Of a DNA stretch of 64,000 nt, positions 16,866 through 26,343 are shown piece by piece (the stretch's first letter is position 1; every line of letters begins with the position of its first letter). Made by a program: the position numbers and the translations under genes. The stretch comes from Varibaculum vaginae (GTDB lineage: Bacteria > Actinomycetota > Actinomycetes > Actinomycetales > Actinomycetaceae): positions 744,001 to 808,000 of the forward strand of contig NZ_UWNY01000001.1 of assembly GCF_900604285.1 (NCBI RefSeq), read 5' to 3'. A model generated the notes under the pieces. It did no database searches. It was not told the DNA's origin and worked only from the letters and a program-made list of their open reading frames with translations.

Positions 16866-17027
16866 AACTGCACCTGCGGTGCCGACCCTTCCTCACTCGT
16901 CGAATAAGCAAAAAGAGCAAGCCCTTTTGCTTGCTCTCCTCACTTCGAGCGGGTAGTTGCACCTGCGGTGCCTACCCTTCTTCGCTCGGATCAGAAACGT
17001 GAAAGCAAGCTTTCACATTCACGATCC
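16866..17027. repeat. REP-like palindromic elements, copies C (partial) and B
   Basis: The block TGCACCTGCGGTGCC plus TACCCTTC or GACCCTTC occurs twice, at about 16868 and 16947. Copy B folds as nested stems (CGAGC/GCTCG, GGGTAG/CTACCC, GCACC/GGTGC) followed by GTGAAAGC-AA-GCTTTCAC. Between the two lies a separate hairpin, AGAGCAAGC with GCTTGCTCT (16914-16922 and 16929-16937). Copy A is at 14668. They fill the gap between the surface protein gene and tRNA-Gly. Confidence 0.6.
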
Positions 17028-17035
17028 TCACTCAG

Positions 17036-17106
17036 AGCGGGTGACGAGAATCGAACTCGCCTCTACAGCTTGGGAAGCTGTCGTTCTACCGATGAACTAC
17101 ACCCGC
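17036..17106 (-). tRNA. tRNA-Gly (anticodon CCC)
   Basis: On the minus strand a full cloverleaf is readable: acceptor GCGGGTG paired with CACCCGC, D-arm with TTCATCGGTAGAA, anticodon loop TTCCCAA giving CCC, and T-arm GCGAG-TTCGATT-CTCGT. Length is 71 and the discriminator is U; CCA is not encoded. It borders the repeat-rich accessory stretch. Confidence 0.93.
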
Positions 17107-17279
17107 ATGGGCATCTAGCCGCCCTTAAAGTATAACCAGTAATATGCCCGCGGCTCAAAATAAATACTAAAAGGTAAGGTAGAGCTGCCTGTCTCTGTGG
17201 TGCTCTACGGGTACTAATCCCGTAGGCTAAAAGTAGAAAAGCGTATAAAAATCCCTTGAATACTCAGGAGGGCGGATTA

Positions 17280-17693
17280 TTGACTTTCGTGGTGGCGCTC
17301 GCGGCGATCTGCGACAGAAAACTACTATGCGCGCAGCGATCCTACCCCGAAAAATTACGGGGTAAGTGGGAGCTACCGGGCGGAAAAGTACGTGAGGGAG
17401 AGGAACCGGCGGCAGCATTGGTGCGCGAAATAAAAGAGGAGCTTGATTGGGATATTTCTCCCTTGCAGCTAGATGAAATCTTGCCCGGCCCGCTCCCATC
17501 GGGGAACTGGCCGCTATTTGAAGACGCGCAGATGCGGGTGATGCTTTGTCGTCCCCCGAAACTACCAATGCTACAAGCGGGGGATTCGCATCTTTGCTTG
17601 CAGTGGAATCCAACAGAAAAAGTAACGCAGTTAGACTGGCTAAAACCTGACCTACCTATTGCCGAAGCTTTAATTCGTGTCCTGAAAAAATAA
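17280..17693 (+). CDS. Nudix hydrolase, MutT-like
   Basis: About 137 residues from a TTG at 17280, which has AGGAGG eight bases upstream; the TTG at 17256 lies before that site and is less likely. The Nudix box is present as GGKVREGEEPAAALVREIKEELDWDI, with the metal-binding REIKEEL intact and only the late Gly replaced. GKWELPGGK matches MutT/CTP-pyrophosphohydrolase-type sanitisers of oxidised nucleotides. Transcribed alone; a seven-bp hairpin (17205-17225) lies just upstream. Confidence 0.85.
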   Translation: MTFVVALAAICDRKLLCAQRSYPEKLRGKWELPGGKVREGEEPAAALVREIKEELDWDISPLQLDEILPGPLPSGNWPLFEDAQMRVMLCRPPKLPMLQAGDSHLCLQWNPTEKVTQLDWLKPDLPIAEALIRVLKK

Positions 17694-17759
17694 CCAGCCT
17701 AGCTGCGTCCTCAAAATAGATAGCAAGTAACCGGAACCGAAAATCCTAGTTAACGTAGC

Positions 17760-19007
17760 TTAGCTATCTTTTAGCCCCATGGCCTCAAATAATAAATAGA
17801 TTGGGTGAACAGCCGGCTTACCGCCACCCTTCTCCAACTGCCAACGGCAAGTTTCGGTGTCTGAAACCACCAGATCAGAGTTAGTGCTCTTAATCTTGTC
17901 GAAAGCGGTCTTGCCCACTGCCTGCGCAATATCGTATTTTTCCCGCTTTAAACCGTAGGTGCCAGCAATCCCGCAGCACGTAGCCCCTGATTCGTGAACT
18001 TTTAGACCCGGAATTTTATCCAAAAGCTGTTTACCGGGGGTGCCGATCCCGGTGGATTTGAGCTGACAAGGCGCGTGATAAGTAACCGTGAGGTTCAGCG
18101 GCTCCAGATTAGCCAAATCCAGTTCGCCTCGGTCATACAGATCCAGCAAGAACTCGGAAATATCCCAAATACGTCGCGATACTTGCGCGAGCTCCTCGTC
18201 CTGGACTCCCAGGATCTCGCGTGCCTCATGCTTGACCATACCCACGCAAGAACCGGAAGATCCAATGATTGTCAGGTCATCTCCGGGGAGGTTCAGATCG
18301 TGTGCCAGCTTGCGAATCAACTTCTTCGCTCCGTCATAGAGGCCGTTAGACTGCTGCGCTAATCCACAGCAACCATGGGGAGGTACCAGTACCTCATAGC
18401 CGAGGTGCTCGAGGATCTGCACTGAACGAATGGAGGTAGTAGTTTCAAAGAATTCGCCCGCGCAACCGTGGAAAAACACTACTTTGCCCTTGGTGGGAGC
18501 AGGAGCCGAGCGGGTGTGCTTCTTAAACCATTTTTCAAAACTGAACCCATCAGCTACCGGCATCGGCGCTTCATGGTGAATCCCAAAAGTTTTCTCCACG
18601 ACCTGGCGGATCAGCTTTTGCCGAAGCGCCCAGTTGGCTAACGGCGCCACCGGGGTCATCGCCTTGCCCATAAACATAGTGTTAGAGATGAGCACATCCC
18701 GTAGCGGACGTCCATTCTGCTGTTTCATTGCCGCTCGCGCCACGTTATTGAGTTCTGCTACCTTTACTCCCTGTGGACAGACCAAAGTACAGGTGCCGCA
18801 GCTGGAGCAGTAATCAATAGTGTGGTCAACCGAAAGTCCCTTACGGAACCGCTCGGCTTGCGGACCCACATATTTTGGTCCGGGAAATAGGGGAGTAACC
18901 GCTGCTACCGGGCATTGGGTTTCACAAATCGTGCATTTGACACATGCATCTAAGCTGGCGCGCATCAGCGGATTAAACTCGGGTTTATTGCGTAAATCTT
19001 TACTCAT
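17760..19007 (-). CDS. glpC: Anaerobic glycerol-3-phosphate dehydrogenase subunit C
   Basis: A 415-residue iron-sulfur and membrane-linking subunit. Two 4Fe-4S motifs stand at the N-terminus, CVKCTICETQC (Cys 22, 25, 28, 32) and CSSCGTCTLVC. Two CCG-type heme/iron-sulfur domains follow (HGCAGEFFE, HGCCGLAQQ, HAPCQLKS, ATCCGIAGTYG). It passes electrons from the GlpAB dimer to menaquinone. It is the last gene of glpABC and overlaps glpB by eight bases. Confidence 0.95.
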   Translation of the reverse strand: MSKDLRNKPEFNPLMRASLDACVKCTICETQCPVAAVTPLFPGPKYVGPQAERFRKGLSVDHTIDYCSSCGTCTLVCPQGVKVAELNNVARAAMKQQNGRPLRDVLISNTMFMGKAMTPVAPLANWALRQKLIRQVVEKTFGIHHEAPMPVADGFSFEKWFKKHTRSAPAPTKGKVVFFHGCAGEFFETTTSIRSVQILEHLGYEVLVPPHGCCGLAQQSNGLYDGAKKLIRKLAHDLNLPGDDLTIIGSSGSCVGMVKHEAREILGVQDEELAQVSRRIWDISEFLLDLYDRGELDLANLEPLNLTVTYHAPCQLKSTGIGTPGKQLLDKIPGLKVHESGATCCGIAGTYGLKREKYDIAQAVGKTAFDKIKSTNSDLVVSDTETCRWQLEKGGGKPAVHPIYLLFEAMGLKDS

Positions 19008-20247
19008 TGCTTTCCCCTAAAATTGTTTCGCAAGCGCGCAAAGCGGAGGCAATCGCAATCCCATCACCAGACTTTTCTCTCCAGCGGGTGGCTCCCGCCA
19101 GCAATCCGCCCGCCGCGTAAAGATTCTGATAAAGCGGAGCCCCGGTATCAGCTAGCACTCGCATTTGGGAATCTACCTGCACTCCCACTTCAAAAAGCGG
19201 TTGGTTGGGTCCCCAATAGTCCTCGTGTACCAACGGGCCATCCGGTATCAGCAGCGGCAAATCAAAGGCTCTTTCAGTAACGTTCCAGTAAGAATCCACG
19301 CGTAAGCTACCGGACTCAAAACCCCCACCAGCGTAGATAAAGTGGTTAGCTTTGATGGTGGTGTCAGAACCTGCTGAGTTGATTGTAATCGATTCCACGC
19401 GTTGATCCCGAGCGCTAAGTCCAGTCACTTCCGAGCCGATAATGTAGCGTGCCCCGAGGTCGCGAACAGTTTGGGTTAGGGTCTCATTGATGCGCATTCC
19501 CGGAATAGAAGGAGGTAGTAGGGGGATTTCAAAAACCTCATGCACGAGACGGCGGGCGATATCCTTCCAGACGCGGTGATCTTTCAGTCCCAGTACTGCC
19601 GGGAAACCAACCACTTCCCCCTCTTTCAAATGAGGTTTAACCAGGTCACAGAATCTCGCTCGAAAATCTTCGATATCGAGGGCGCGCGCGAAATTTAACC
19701 CGGAAGTATCGGCTTCACCGTGACGTACGGGGATATCTATCCAGATGTACCGGGCGGAAACTTTACCTCCACCTGGGATCTCTGCCTTTTCCAGATTTTC
19801 GGCCACGATTTGCGGATAGAAGTCCTTTAACTGCCGCAGTCCTACGATCAGGTATTTCTTTCCGTCCGCGGGTGTTCCTGCCAGCATGGAAGGCTGGGGC
19901 AGACAGGTGGGACGCCAAGCGCCCAGGCTGGTAGGTAAGAATACATTTTTATCCGGAGAGCCTACCAGTAAATCTGCTCCCAACTGCTCCTTTAACCAGT
20001 TTGCAGAATTAGCTACTGCTTTAGAACCTAATTTTCCATAAGGGTGAGAAGCTGATAGTTTATCGATTTCCCCTAGAGGATTATTTACTCGGTTCGGATT
20101 GTATCCGTAAAGGTCAATAGTGCCTTGCCCTAGCTGAATACCTCCAATACCTTTGGTAATTAAATCAACTTCCCGCCCGGCCTGCAGCAGATAAACTGCC
20201 GCGCTAAGTCCGGAAAGACCGGCACCGATAACTACTACGTCTCTCAC
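19000..20247 (-). CDS. glpB: Anaerobic glycerol-3-phosphate dehydrogenase subunit B
   Basis: A 415-residue flavoprotein with the N-terminal dinucleotide-binding motif VVIGAGLSGLSAAVYLLQAGREV and a C-terminal AGGLLAGATRW loop typical of GlpB. It works with GlpA in the cytosolic catalytic dimer. It overlaps both glpA (four bases) and glpC (eight bases). Confidence 0.94.
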   Translation of the reverse strand: MRDVVVIGAGLSGLSAAVYLLQAGREVDLITKGIGGIQLGQGTIDLYGYNPNRVNNPLGEIDKLSASHPYGKLGSKAVANSANWLKEQLGADLLVGSPDKNVFLPTSLGAWRPTCLPQPSMLAGTPADGKKYLIVGLRQLKDFYPQIVAENLEKAEIPGGGKVSARYIWIDIPVRHGEADTSGLNFARALDIEDFRARFCDLVKPHLKEGEVVGFPAVLGLKDHRVWKDIARRLVHEVFEIPLLPPSIPGMRINETLTQTVRDLGARYIIGSEVTGLSARDQRVESITINSAGSDTTIKANHFIYAGGGFESGSLRVDSYWNVTERAFDLPLLIPDGPLVHEDYWGPNQPLFEVGVQVDSQMRVLADTGAPLYQNLYAAGGLLAGATRWREKSGDGIAIASALRACETILGESNE

Positions 20248-21890
20248 GCGAGTACCTTCTTCACGGATTCTCGCTCCTGTCTATCGCGCTCTTGCTCCAC
20301 CGGATTGAGCGCTACCTCGCTTAATTCAGTTTTTCCCGGTACATGTTCCAGGTCGAAAATGCCCTGCATAATCCAGTTGTCAAGGGCGACTTCGCGGGCG
20401 GACTCTCCAAAAAGAATCGGTTTAATCCCAATCCAACGATTCTTCATAAATAGAGAAATCATATTGGTTGCTCGCTCGACCGAAGCGGCACCCTGCTCAT
20501 TTATAATCCCGGCACAGCGCATAGAGCAAAACCCTCCCTGGCATGGCCCCATTCCAATTCGTAACTGACGTCGTAGGTCATCGAGGGAAGCATTGGGGAA
20601 TTCCTGAATTTTTTCTTCCAGCATCCGTCGAGAGACCAACTCACATTCGCAAATAATCTGATCTTTGTTCCATTGTTTTTCGCGCGCCTGCAGGCGGTCA
20701 GTTAGGCGGTGTTGGCGGGCGTCCTCTTGTCCGGGAACAGCTTCCTGGGAGGTACGGCAAGGGCGTTGGTCATTCATCATTTCACACATGACGTTGACCG
20801 CACGTTCAGCCATGAGCCGGCAGGTGGTTAATTTTCCTCCTGCCACCGTGAGCATACCTTTTACTCCGTCGCGTTTTTGGTGATCCATAATCGACATTCC
20901 CCGCGACATATGGCGCGAATCGGTAGCCGCCACTCGCTTATCTTTGACCAGGGGGCGGGCTCCTACCCATACGTGCAAGGGGCGGGAGTGGCGAAAACCA
21001 GGTATCAGGGCTTCCCCGGCATCTAGCATTTGTTGTACTTCTTGATCCTTTATCTGCAAAAAGTCAGCGCTGGGTGCTACCTGGTCGGTGGTGCCGATGA
21101 TGGCAACCTGATGGGCAGGAACAATTAAATCTCCATCCGAAGGGTAAACGCAGCGGTTGATTACGTGATGGCATATACGGTGATTCATAGCGATCATAAT
21201 GCCCGCGCCGGGAACCACATCCACATCATGGCACCCTGCTAGTGCAGCAATTTCGCCTGCCCAAGGTCCCGCGCAGTTAATAACGAACTGGCAGTCAATG
21301 TGGACTTTTTCCCCGCCATTTTTGTGATCCTCACAGATGACCGCACTAACTGTTCCATCGTTAATCTCGATAGCGGTAACCCAGTGATAGGGAAGGATTT
21401 TTGCGCCATACTCTTTAGCTGATTCAACAAAACCCCAGACCATTTTCCAGCCATCAACAGTGCCATCTTGCACCGCGAAAGCTCGCTTGAGTTTCGGATC
21501 TAGGCGAGGTTCACGCTTTAAAGCCTCGACAGGAGAAATCTCGTAGGCGGGTACTTTGGTCTTATTAGTGCATTCCAGAAAAATCTCGGCGTGTTCTTCG
21601 CTGTCTTGAGAGGTAGTAACAAAAAGGCCGCCGGTGTCCTCAATCGCATGGGGGACAACTTTCCGTAAAATAGCGTTTTCTTCCGCGCATTCGGTTGCGG
21701 ATTCAGGATCTGATTTTACGTAGCGTCCCCCAGAATGGAGTAAACCATGAAACCTAGCGGTGGTACCCTGGGCTAAATCCACTCGATCTACCAGCGCGGC
21801 TCGAAACCCGCGCATAGCAACATCGCGTGCAACGGCACTACCAGTGGAACCGCCACCAATCACCACCACATCGACTTCTAGTTTTTTCAC
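20244..21890 (-). CDS. glpA: Anaerobic glycerol-3-phosphate dehydrogenase subunit A
   Basis: A 548-residue catalytic subunit that oxidises sn-glycerol 3-phosphate to dihydroxyacetone phosphate. It has an N-terminal FAD motif VVVIGGGSTGSAVARDVAMRG, the GlpA/GlpD core, and a C-terminal BFD-like domain with cysteines in CECELVS and GPCQGGFCSMRC for a 2Fe-2S centre. First gene of glpABC; the 247 bp upstream shared with dcd must hold divergent promoters, but I see no clear operator. No glpK or glpF is in the window. Confidence 0.95.
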   Translation of the reverse strand: MKKLEVDVVVIGGGSTGSAVARDVAMRGFRAALVDRVDLAQGTTARFHGLLHSGGRYVKSDPESATECAEENAILRKVVPHAIEDTGGLFVTTSQDSEEHAEIFLECTNKTKVPAYEISPVEALKREPRLDPKLKRAFAVQDGTVDGWKMVWGFVESAKEYGAKILPYHWVTAIEINDGTVSAVICEDHKNGGEKVHIDCQFVINCAGPWAGEIAALAGCHDVDVVPGAGIMIAMNHRICHHVINRCVYPSDGDLIVPAHQVAIIGTTDQVAPSADFLQIKDQEVQQMLDAGEALIPGFRHSRPLHVWVGARPLVKDKRVAATDSRHMSRGMSIMDHQKRDGVKGMLTVAGGKLTTCRLMAERAVNVMCEMMNDQRPCRTSQEAVPGQEDARQHRLTDRLQAREKQWNKDQIICECELVSRRMLEEKIQEFPNASLDDLRRQLRIGMGPCQGGFCSMRCAGIINEQGAASVERATNMISLFMKNRWIGIKPILFGESAREVALDNWIMQGIFDLEHVPGKTELSEVALNPVEQERDRQERESVKKVLA

Positions 21891-22137
21891 CCTTTGCCTC
21901 CAGAATCGAACGCGGCCTCGCTGCTGCGCGCTCAGCGCTCACCACACACTCACTCGCTGTAGCTGTTTTCAGCGTATATCGCACTCTTGTTTTTCACCCC
22001 AGATAGTGACCTCTTTGCACATATTCACACGCGAATTTTTGCTAATACACGTCTTTTCATAAGCAAAAAGAAAACTTGCTGCGATTAACTACCCGGGAGC
22101 ATTAAAGGGGAGGTGCCCGCTGCGCTAGACTGAAGTC

Positions 22138-22731
22138 ATGCTTTTATCTGACCGTGATATTGCCAAGTTGTGTGCTTCTGGGGAAGTGGAGATTTCCCCC
22201 TATGACCCGCAGATGATACAGCCTGCCTCCATTGATGTGCGTTTGGATCGCTATTTTCGGCTCTTCGACAACCATAAATATTCGGTAATCGATCCCGCTT
22301 TGCCTCAAGATGACCTTACCCATCTGATAGATGTGGGGGAGAACTCTCCCTTTGTGCTGCACCCCGGAGAGTTCGTGCTGGGATCCACCCTGGAACGGGT
22401 GTGTTTAGCTGACAATATTGCTGCTCGCCTGGAAGGAAAATCATCGCTGGGTCGCCTGGGGTTGCTTACCCACTCTACCGCTGGTTTTATTGATCCCGGT
22501 TTCAACGGGCATGTCACTTTGGAATTATCGAACACGGCCACGATGCCGATCCTGCTCTACCCGGGTATGAAAATTGGGCAGCTCTGTTTCTTTCAATTAT
22601 CTTCTCCGGCGGAAAAGCCTTATGGTTCCCAGGAACGGGGATCTCGTTACCAGGGACAACGGGGGCCGACTGCCTCTCGCTCCTATCTGGGGTTTAGTTG
22701 TACTGAAGTGCCGGAAATGGAAGAAGCGTAG
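22138..22731 (+). CDS. dcd: dCTP deaminase (dUMP-forming type)
   Basis: A 197-residue trimeric nucleotide enzyme making dUTP or directly dUMP from dCTP. The core motif [33 protein letters not shown] contains the catalytic Glu and the nucleotide-binding Ser/Arg; [13 protein letters not shown] follows. The actinobacterial [10 protein letters not shown] form matches the bifunctional mycobacterial enzyme that also hydrolyses the phosphates. Its TAG stop overlaps the GTG start of the next gene. Confidence 0.94.
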   Translation: MLLSDRDIAKLCASGEVEISPYDPQMIQPASIDVRLDRYFRLFDNHKYSVIDPALPQDDLTHLIDVGENSPFVLHPGEFVLGSTLERVCLADNIAARLEGKSSLGRLGLLTHSTAGFIDPGFNGHVTLELSNTATMPILLYPGMKIGQLCFFQLSSPAEKPYGSQERGSRYQGQRGPTASRSYLGFSCTEVPEMEEA

Positions 22732-23882
22732 TGAGTGACACTCCGCTTACTGATACCTCTACTTTTGCGCGGATAGAAACCGGGAAAATACCTGCAGTAC
22801 GTATTACTGAACAGGGATTGCAAACCCAAAAGCAGGCGGCCGCCATTAATCCGGGGGCATCCTATATGGGCAGCCAAGGGTTGCTGAAAGTTGGTGACTT
22901 CTCCGCAGTGGGCTGTAAACAATTGGTGGTTTTCCCTGCGGAAGTCACTCCGGAAGAAGTAGAGGCGCTGGCGGTCTCTCTTTGGGAGGATGCAGGCTGG
23001 GTAGCTCCTGGCAGGTTACGTCTTAGCGGCTCTGCCGCATTGAATGGCCCTTTTTCTCTCGACCAGAAAATTCGTGAATCCTTGCAGCTGCCCGCGCAAT
23101 CCCAGTTGGCTTTTTATTTGGAATGTCCGCGACAACGGGGAGGGGAGCTAGCAAAAGATTTGCGAGGAATCGACTCGCTTACCGATGCCTTTGCTGCCAG
23201 TGAGCCCATCGGCCTGGAAGATGAAATTCTGCGTGGTCTGTTGGCTATTTGCCGTCGTTTAGGGGGAAGTCTGCGGGTAGGGCCAGGTAATCGCGCCGTA
23301 GATTCCCCGGCACAGATACTTTCACCAGATCCGGACTCGGCGGTTAATCTAACTGTTTATTCGCCCTATTGGATAGAAAAAACGTCTCTAAAGAAACTAC
23401 TAGAACCGGTAATGGGGGAGTTGCATACCAACCCAGGATCTCCGGAACGTCCCCGTCGTTCTCAGCGGCGTTTTGCCCAAGAGGCCGAAGCTTTGGTGAC
23501 TGCTCAACTGGGGGCCGAAAAACTTGCATGGATAGCGGCAGAGGCGGCAGCTTTTGATAAAGAGGTGGGAAACCAGATAAAACACAGCAATGCGTTTGCT
23601 CTTTACGGCTCCCGGGGGGCGGGGGCAGACTTTTTTGTGGGAGTCGAAACCAGTGTGCAGGTACCACTCTCTTTGCGTTTTCATCCTAATCATGGACAAC
23701 CTTTCGCAATTTATCAGTTGCAATGGCTAGGGGAATCACCGGGAAATAGACGACTTAGTCGCGTAGAGCGGGTGGCGCGGATGAAGGTAATCAACATGTT
23801 TGAGGACGCGGCGCGCCTCTTGGCTCAAGTAGCTGCGGGAACCGTGATTGACGAAGATTCCTTCCTGGTAACTTGGAATTAG
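22731..23882 (+). CDS. Unknown protein translationally coupled to dcd
   Basis: A 383-residue soluble protein starting at GTG 22731, whose first base is the last base of the dcd stop. There is no signal peptide or membrane helix. The N-terminal half has a hydrophobic-polar alternation (SQLAFYLECPRQRGGELAKDL) and the C-terminal third is helical with many Arg/Glu. I do not recognise a family or catalytic motif. The coupling with dcd may be functional (nucleotide metabolism) or only positional. A hairpin follows at 23893. Confidence 0.7.
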   Translation: MSDTPLTDTSTFARIETGKIPAVRITEQGLQTQKQAAAINPGASYMGSQGLLKVGDFSAVGCKQLVVFPAEVTPEEVEALAVSLWEDAGWVAPGRLRLSGSAALNGPFSLDQKIRESLQLPAQSQLAFYLECPRQRGGELAKDLRGIDSLTDAFAASEPIGLEDEILRGLLAICRRLGGSLRVGPGNRAVDSPAQILSPDPDSAVNLTVYSPYWIEKTSLKKLLEPVMGELHTNPGSPERPRRSQRRFAQEAEALVTAQLGAEKLAWIAAEAAAFDKEVGNQIKHSNAFALYGSRGAGADFFVGVETSVQVPLSLRFHPNHGQPFAIYQLQWLGESPGNRRLSRVERVARMKVINMFEDAARLLAQVAAGTVIDEDSFLVTWN

Positions 23883-23892
23883 TTTTTCTACT

Positions 23893-23938
23893 AGCGATAG
23901 TTACGGTGGAAAGCGAGGTAAAGCTGCCGTAATCGCTA
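23893..23938 (+). terminator. Hairpin after the dcd operon
   Basis: TAGCGAT (23893-23899) pairs with ATCGCTA (23932-23938), and TTACGG with CCGTAA inside, with a small bulge. It lies ten bases after the stop. No T-run follows. Confidence 0.45.
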
Positions 23939-24035
23939 ATAACCAACCAATCGTCACCTAGCGAAAAAGAAAAACAGATAATTTTTCTTGGCGGCGACTA
24001 CAATTTAGCGATAACCGCAAAGCGCAAGGATTTAT

Positions 24036-25826
24036 ATGATTTCAAATAGCCAGGCCAGCTCTCCTGGAGGGCATACAGAGGTCATGCAAGTGTTATCGGG
24101 ATTACTGATGGTGCTGTTTGTGGCGGTAATGTCGGTAACTATTATTGGTACCGCGCTGCCCACGATGATGGCCGCACTCAGCGGTACCGAATCCCAATAC
24201 ACCTGGATTGTTACCGCTATGATGCTCTCTGCCACGGTAGCCACTCCAGTTTCAGGCAAGCTCGCCGACATGTATGACTCCAAGAAACTACTAATCGGAG
24301 CCATTGGGCTTTTTACCTTGGGATCTTTACTATCCGGAGCGGTAAATGCCGCTTGGCAGCTAATTTTTACCCGCATCTTGCAGGGATTAGGCATGGGTTC
24401 AATCATGTCTCTTTCTCAGGTGGTAATTGCTCTGGTGATTCCGCCACGTGAGCGCGGACGATATAACGGTTATATCGGGGCAATCATGGCGATCTCCAAT
24501 ATTTCGGGGCCGCTAGTTGGTGGATTCATAGTTGCTACCCCCTGGCTGGGATGGCGTTGGTGCTTGTGGATTTCCATCCCCTTCTCTCTAGCGGCTATGG
24601 CGGTTCTCTGGCGTTTTTTGCGGGTTCCGACGCCGCAAATCACTAAACCGAGAATTGATTTTTTGGGTACTGCCCTGATTACTGTCTCAGTTTCCGGTGT
24701 TCTCATTTGGCTGTCGCTGGTAGGTAAAACCTTTACTTTTTTATCCTGGCAAACCGCGGTGATACTCAGTTTATCTGCGTTATTGCTGGTGTTCTTCGTG
24801 CTATGGGAACTGTATTTCCCAGAACCTATCATCCCTATGTGGATGTTTACCCAGCGCACCACGCTGCTCTCGATTTTAGGGTCAATCTCGGTGGGAACTG
24901 CGCTAAATGCTCCGCCTCTGTTTTTCACCCAGTTTTTTCAAATCGCTAAAGATATGAATCCTGCCTTAGCGGGGATGGCATTGCTGCCAGGTATGATCGG
25001 AACGTTTATTGCCTCCACTTTTATTGGCATAATGGTTTCGCGAATAGGACGCTGGAAACGCTTCGTGGTTGGCGGTTTCGTGGTGATGTGTCTGGGGATC
25101 TTCTTTATTACCTTGATTGATAAAAATAGCCCTTACTGGTTTTGTGCCTTGGGCATGTTTTTGCTGGGAGCGGGACAAGGCGCCAGTATGCAAAACCTGG
25201 TGCTAGCGGTGCAAAACGGGGTGAAACTACGTGATATGGGTGCTGCTACCTCTACGGTTACATTTTGTCGTTCCATGGGAGGCGCAGTTGGTATTCAAAT
25301 CTGCGGTTTCGTGTTCACCTGGGAAATCGCTCGCCAGGTGAGGGTCGGGATGGCAAAGTTAGGGGACAAAGGCGCTGTCTTGTCGGAAAAATCTACCCTG
25401 GAGCTGGATAAACTAACCCTCCCTCAACAGCAAGTGGTTCGCGATGCCTATGCGGGTGCCTTAGGGGATATTTTTGTGCCACTGCTGGTACTTTCGGTAA
25501 TCGGATTGGTTTGCGTATGCCTAATGAGAGGTAGCGAGCTGATTTCGGAATACGCAGAGCGTGAAAGTCAAGGCCATCAGGCAACCGAACGGGAACGCGA
25601 ATTGGTGCGTCGTGCCCTCGAAAAAGATCAGATAAGTCAGGATCTTTCTTACCTTGCGCAAAAGCGAGTTGCAGGGCTAGAGCCCGGCGGGGAGTTGCCC
25701 GCGAAGCGCACTCGGGTCGGTGAGAAGGATACACCTGATTTAACGGATGCTACCCACCACTGTCCACCAGAGAATCCTGATGAAGGTGAGCAGGATTTGG
25801 GGACAGAAAATCAAGACCTAGGGTAG
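24036..25826 (+). CDS. MFS drug exporter, DHA2 (14-TM) family
   Basis: A 596-residue permease with about 14 membrane segments over the first 490 residues. Motif A (GKLADMYDSKKL) after helix 2 and motif C-like ISGPLVGG in helix 5 place it among proton-driven DHA2 multidrug exporters (EmrB/QacA type). The last 100 residues are a charged cytoplasmic tail rich in Glu, Arg and Asp, longer than usual. Start at ATG 24036 with AAGGA upstream. No TetR-type regulator is adjacent; substrates unknown. Confidence 0.9.
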   Translation: MISNSQASSPGGHTEVMQVLSGLLMVLFVAVMSVTIIGTALPTMMAALSGTESQYTWIVTAMMLSATVATPVSGKLADMYDSKKLLIGAIGLFTLGSLLSGAVNAAWQLIFTRILQGLGMGSIMSLSQVVIALVIPPRERGRYNGYIGAIMAISNISGPLVGGFIVATPWLGWRWCLWISIPFSLAAMAVLWRFLRVPTPQITKPRIDFLGTALITVSVSGVLIWLSLVGKTFTFLSWQTAVILSLSALLLVFFVLWELYFPEPIIPMWMFTQRTTLLSILGSISVGTALNAPPLFFTQFFQIAKDMNPALAGMALLPGMIGTFIASTFIGIMVSRIGRWKRFVVGGFVVMCLGIFFITLIDKNSPYWFCALGMFLLGAGQGASMQNLVLAVQNGVKLRDMGAATSTVTFCRSMGGAVGIQICGFVFTWEIARQVRVGMAKLGDKGAVLSEKSTLELDKLTLPQQQVVRDAYAGALGDIFVPLLVLSVIGLVCVCLMRGSELISEYAERESQGHQATERERELVRRALEKDQISQDLSYLAQKRVAGLEPGGELPAKRTRVGEKDTPDLTDATHHCPPENPDEGEQDLGTENQDLG

Positions 25827-25860
25827 GTTATAGATAACAGAAAAGGTGGAAAGGTAGACC

Positions 25861-26130
25861 ATGGATATTGGTTGGAAAGTTGCAAGTGCTGCCAGCGTGG
25901 CGGGTGCCGGACTCTTAGCTAACCTGGTTATTAACACCGGCTGGAAGCTGGTGACTGGGCATAATCCTCCTCAAGATGGGGAAGAGGCAGCACAATCCTC
26001 GCTACTGGAAGTAGTACTTTTCGCCGCTATCTCAGGGGTTGCAGTTACCCTGATTCAGCGGGCAACTATGCGGCGTACCAACAGCTGGTATGGAGGACGT
26101 AATAAGGACGTCCTTGAGCTAGGTAACTAA
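25861..26130 (+). CDS. DUF4235-like small membrane protein
   Basis: An 89-residue protein with two hydrophobic segments (about 8-30 and 48-66) separated by a polar loop (TGHNPPQDGEEAA). The pattern WKLVTGHNPP, then an acidic stretch and a second helix, resembles the actinobacterial DUF4235 family. Function unknown. It follows the MFS exporter after 34 bp and may be cotranscribed; AAGGTGG lies upstream of the ATG. Confidence 0.72.
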   Translation: MDIGWKVASAASVAGAGLLANLVINTGWKLVTGHNPPQDGEEAAQSSLLEVVLFAAISGVAVTLIQRATMRRTNSWYGGRNKDVLELGN

Positions 26131-26215
26131 ATATTCTTAGATACGAGCGCGCTAGCGTTCACATAGCTTTTTGATGAGTGCAGAAATACCGGTGATAAGC
26201 TCAAGATGACCGTAA

Positions 26216-26298
26216 CGACAGGGGAGCCGAATAGGCTGAGAGTGTCCAAATGGACAGACCCTCGCACCTGAACCAGGTAATGCTGGCGCAGGAAGTCG
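26216..26298 (+). ncRNA. TPP riboswitch (THI box)
   Basis: All hallmarks are present in order: GGGGAGCC (26221), GGCTGAGAG, ACCCTCGCACCTGAACCAGG (the conserved J/P4-P5 core), TAATGCTGGCGCAGGAAG, closed by P1 CGAC (26216-26219) with GTCG (26295-26298). It lies in the leader of the thiamine ABC operon and should lower its expression when thiamine pyrophosphate is plentiful. Confidence 0.95.
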
Positions 26299-26321
26299 AG
26301 TCTCTTACTTGCGCCTGCAAG

Positions 26322-26343
26322 TCCCCTCCTAATAAATGGAGGG
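26322..26343 (+). promoter_or_regulatory. Ribosome-binding-site sequestering helix of the riboswitch
   Basis: CCCTCC (26324-26329) can pair with GGAGGG (26338-26343), the ribosome-binding site of the thiamine-binding protein gene. The overlapping TCCCCT (26322-26327) can instead pair with AGGGGA (26220-26225) in the aptamer. The two pairings exclude each other, as expected for translational control. Confidence 0.65.

Noticed and set aside
17036-17106. tRNA-Gly as an integration site for the accessory block
   Set aside because: I found no integrase and no direct repeat of the tRNA 3' end at the far side of the block.
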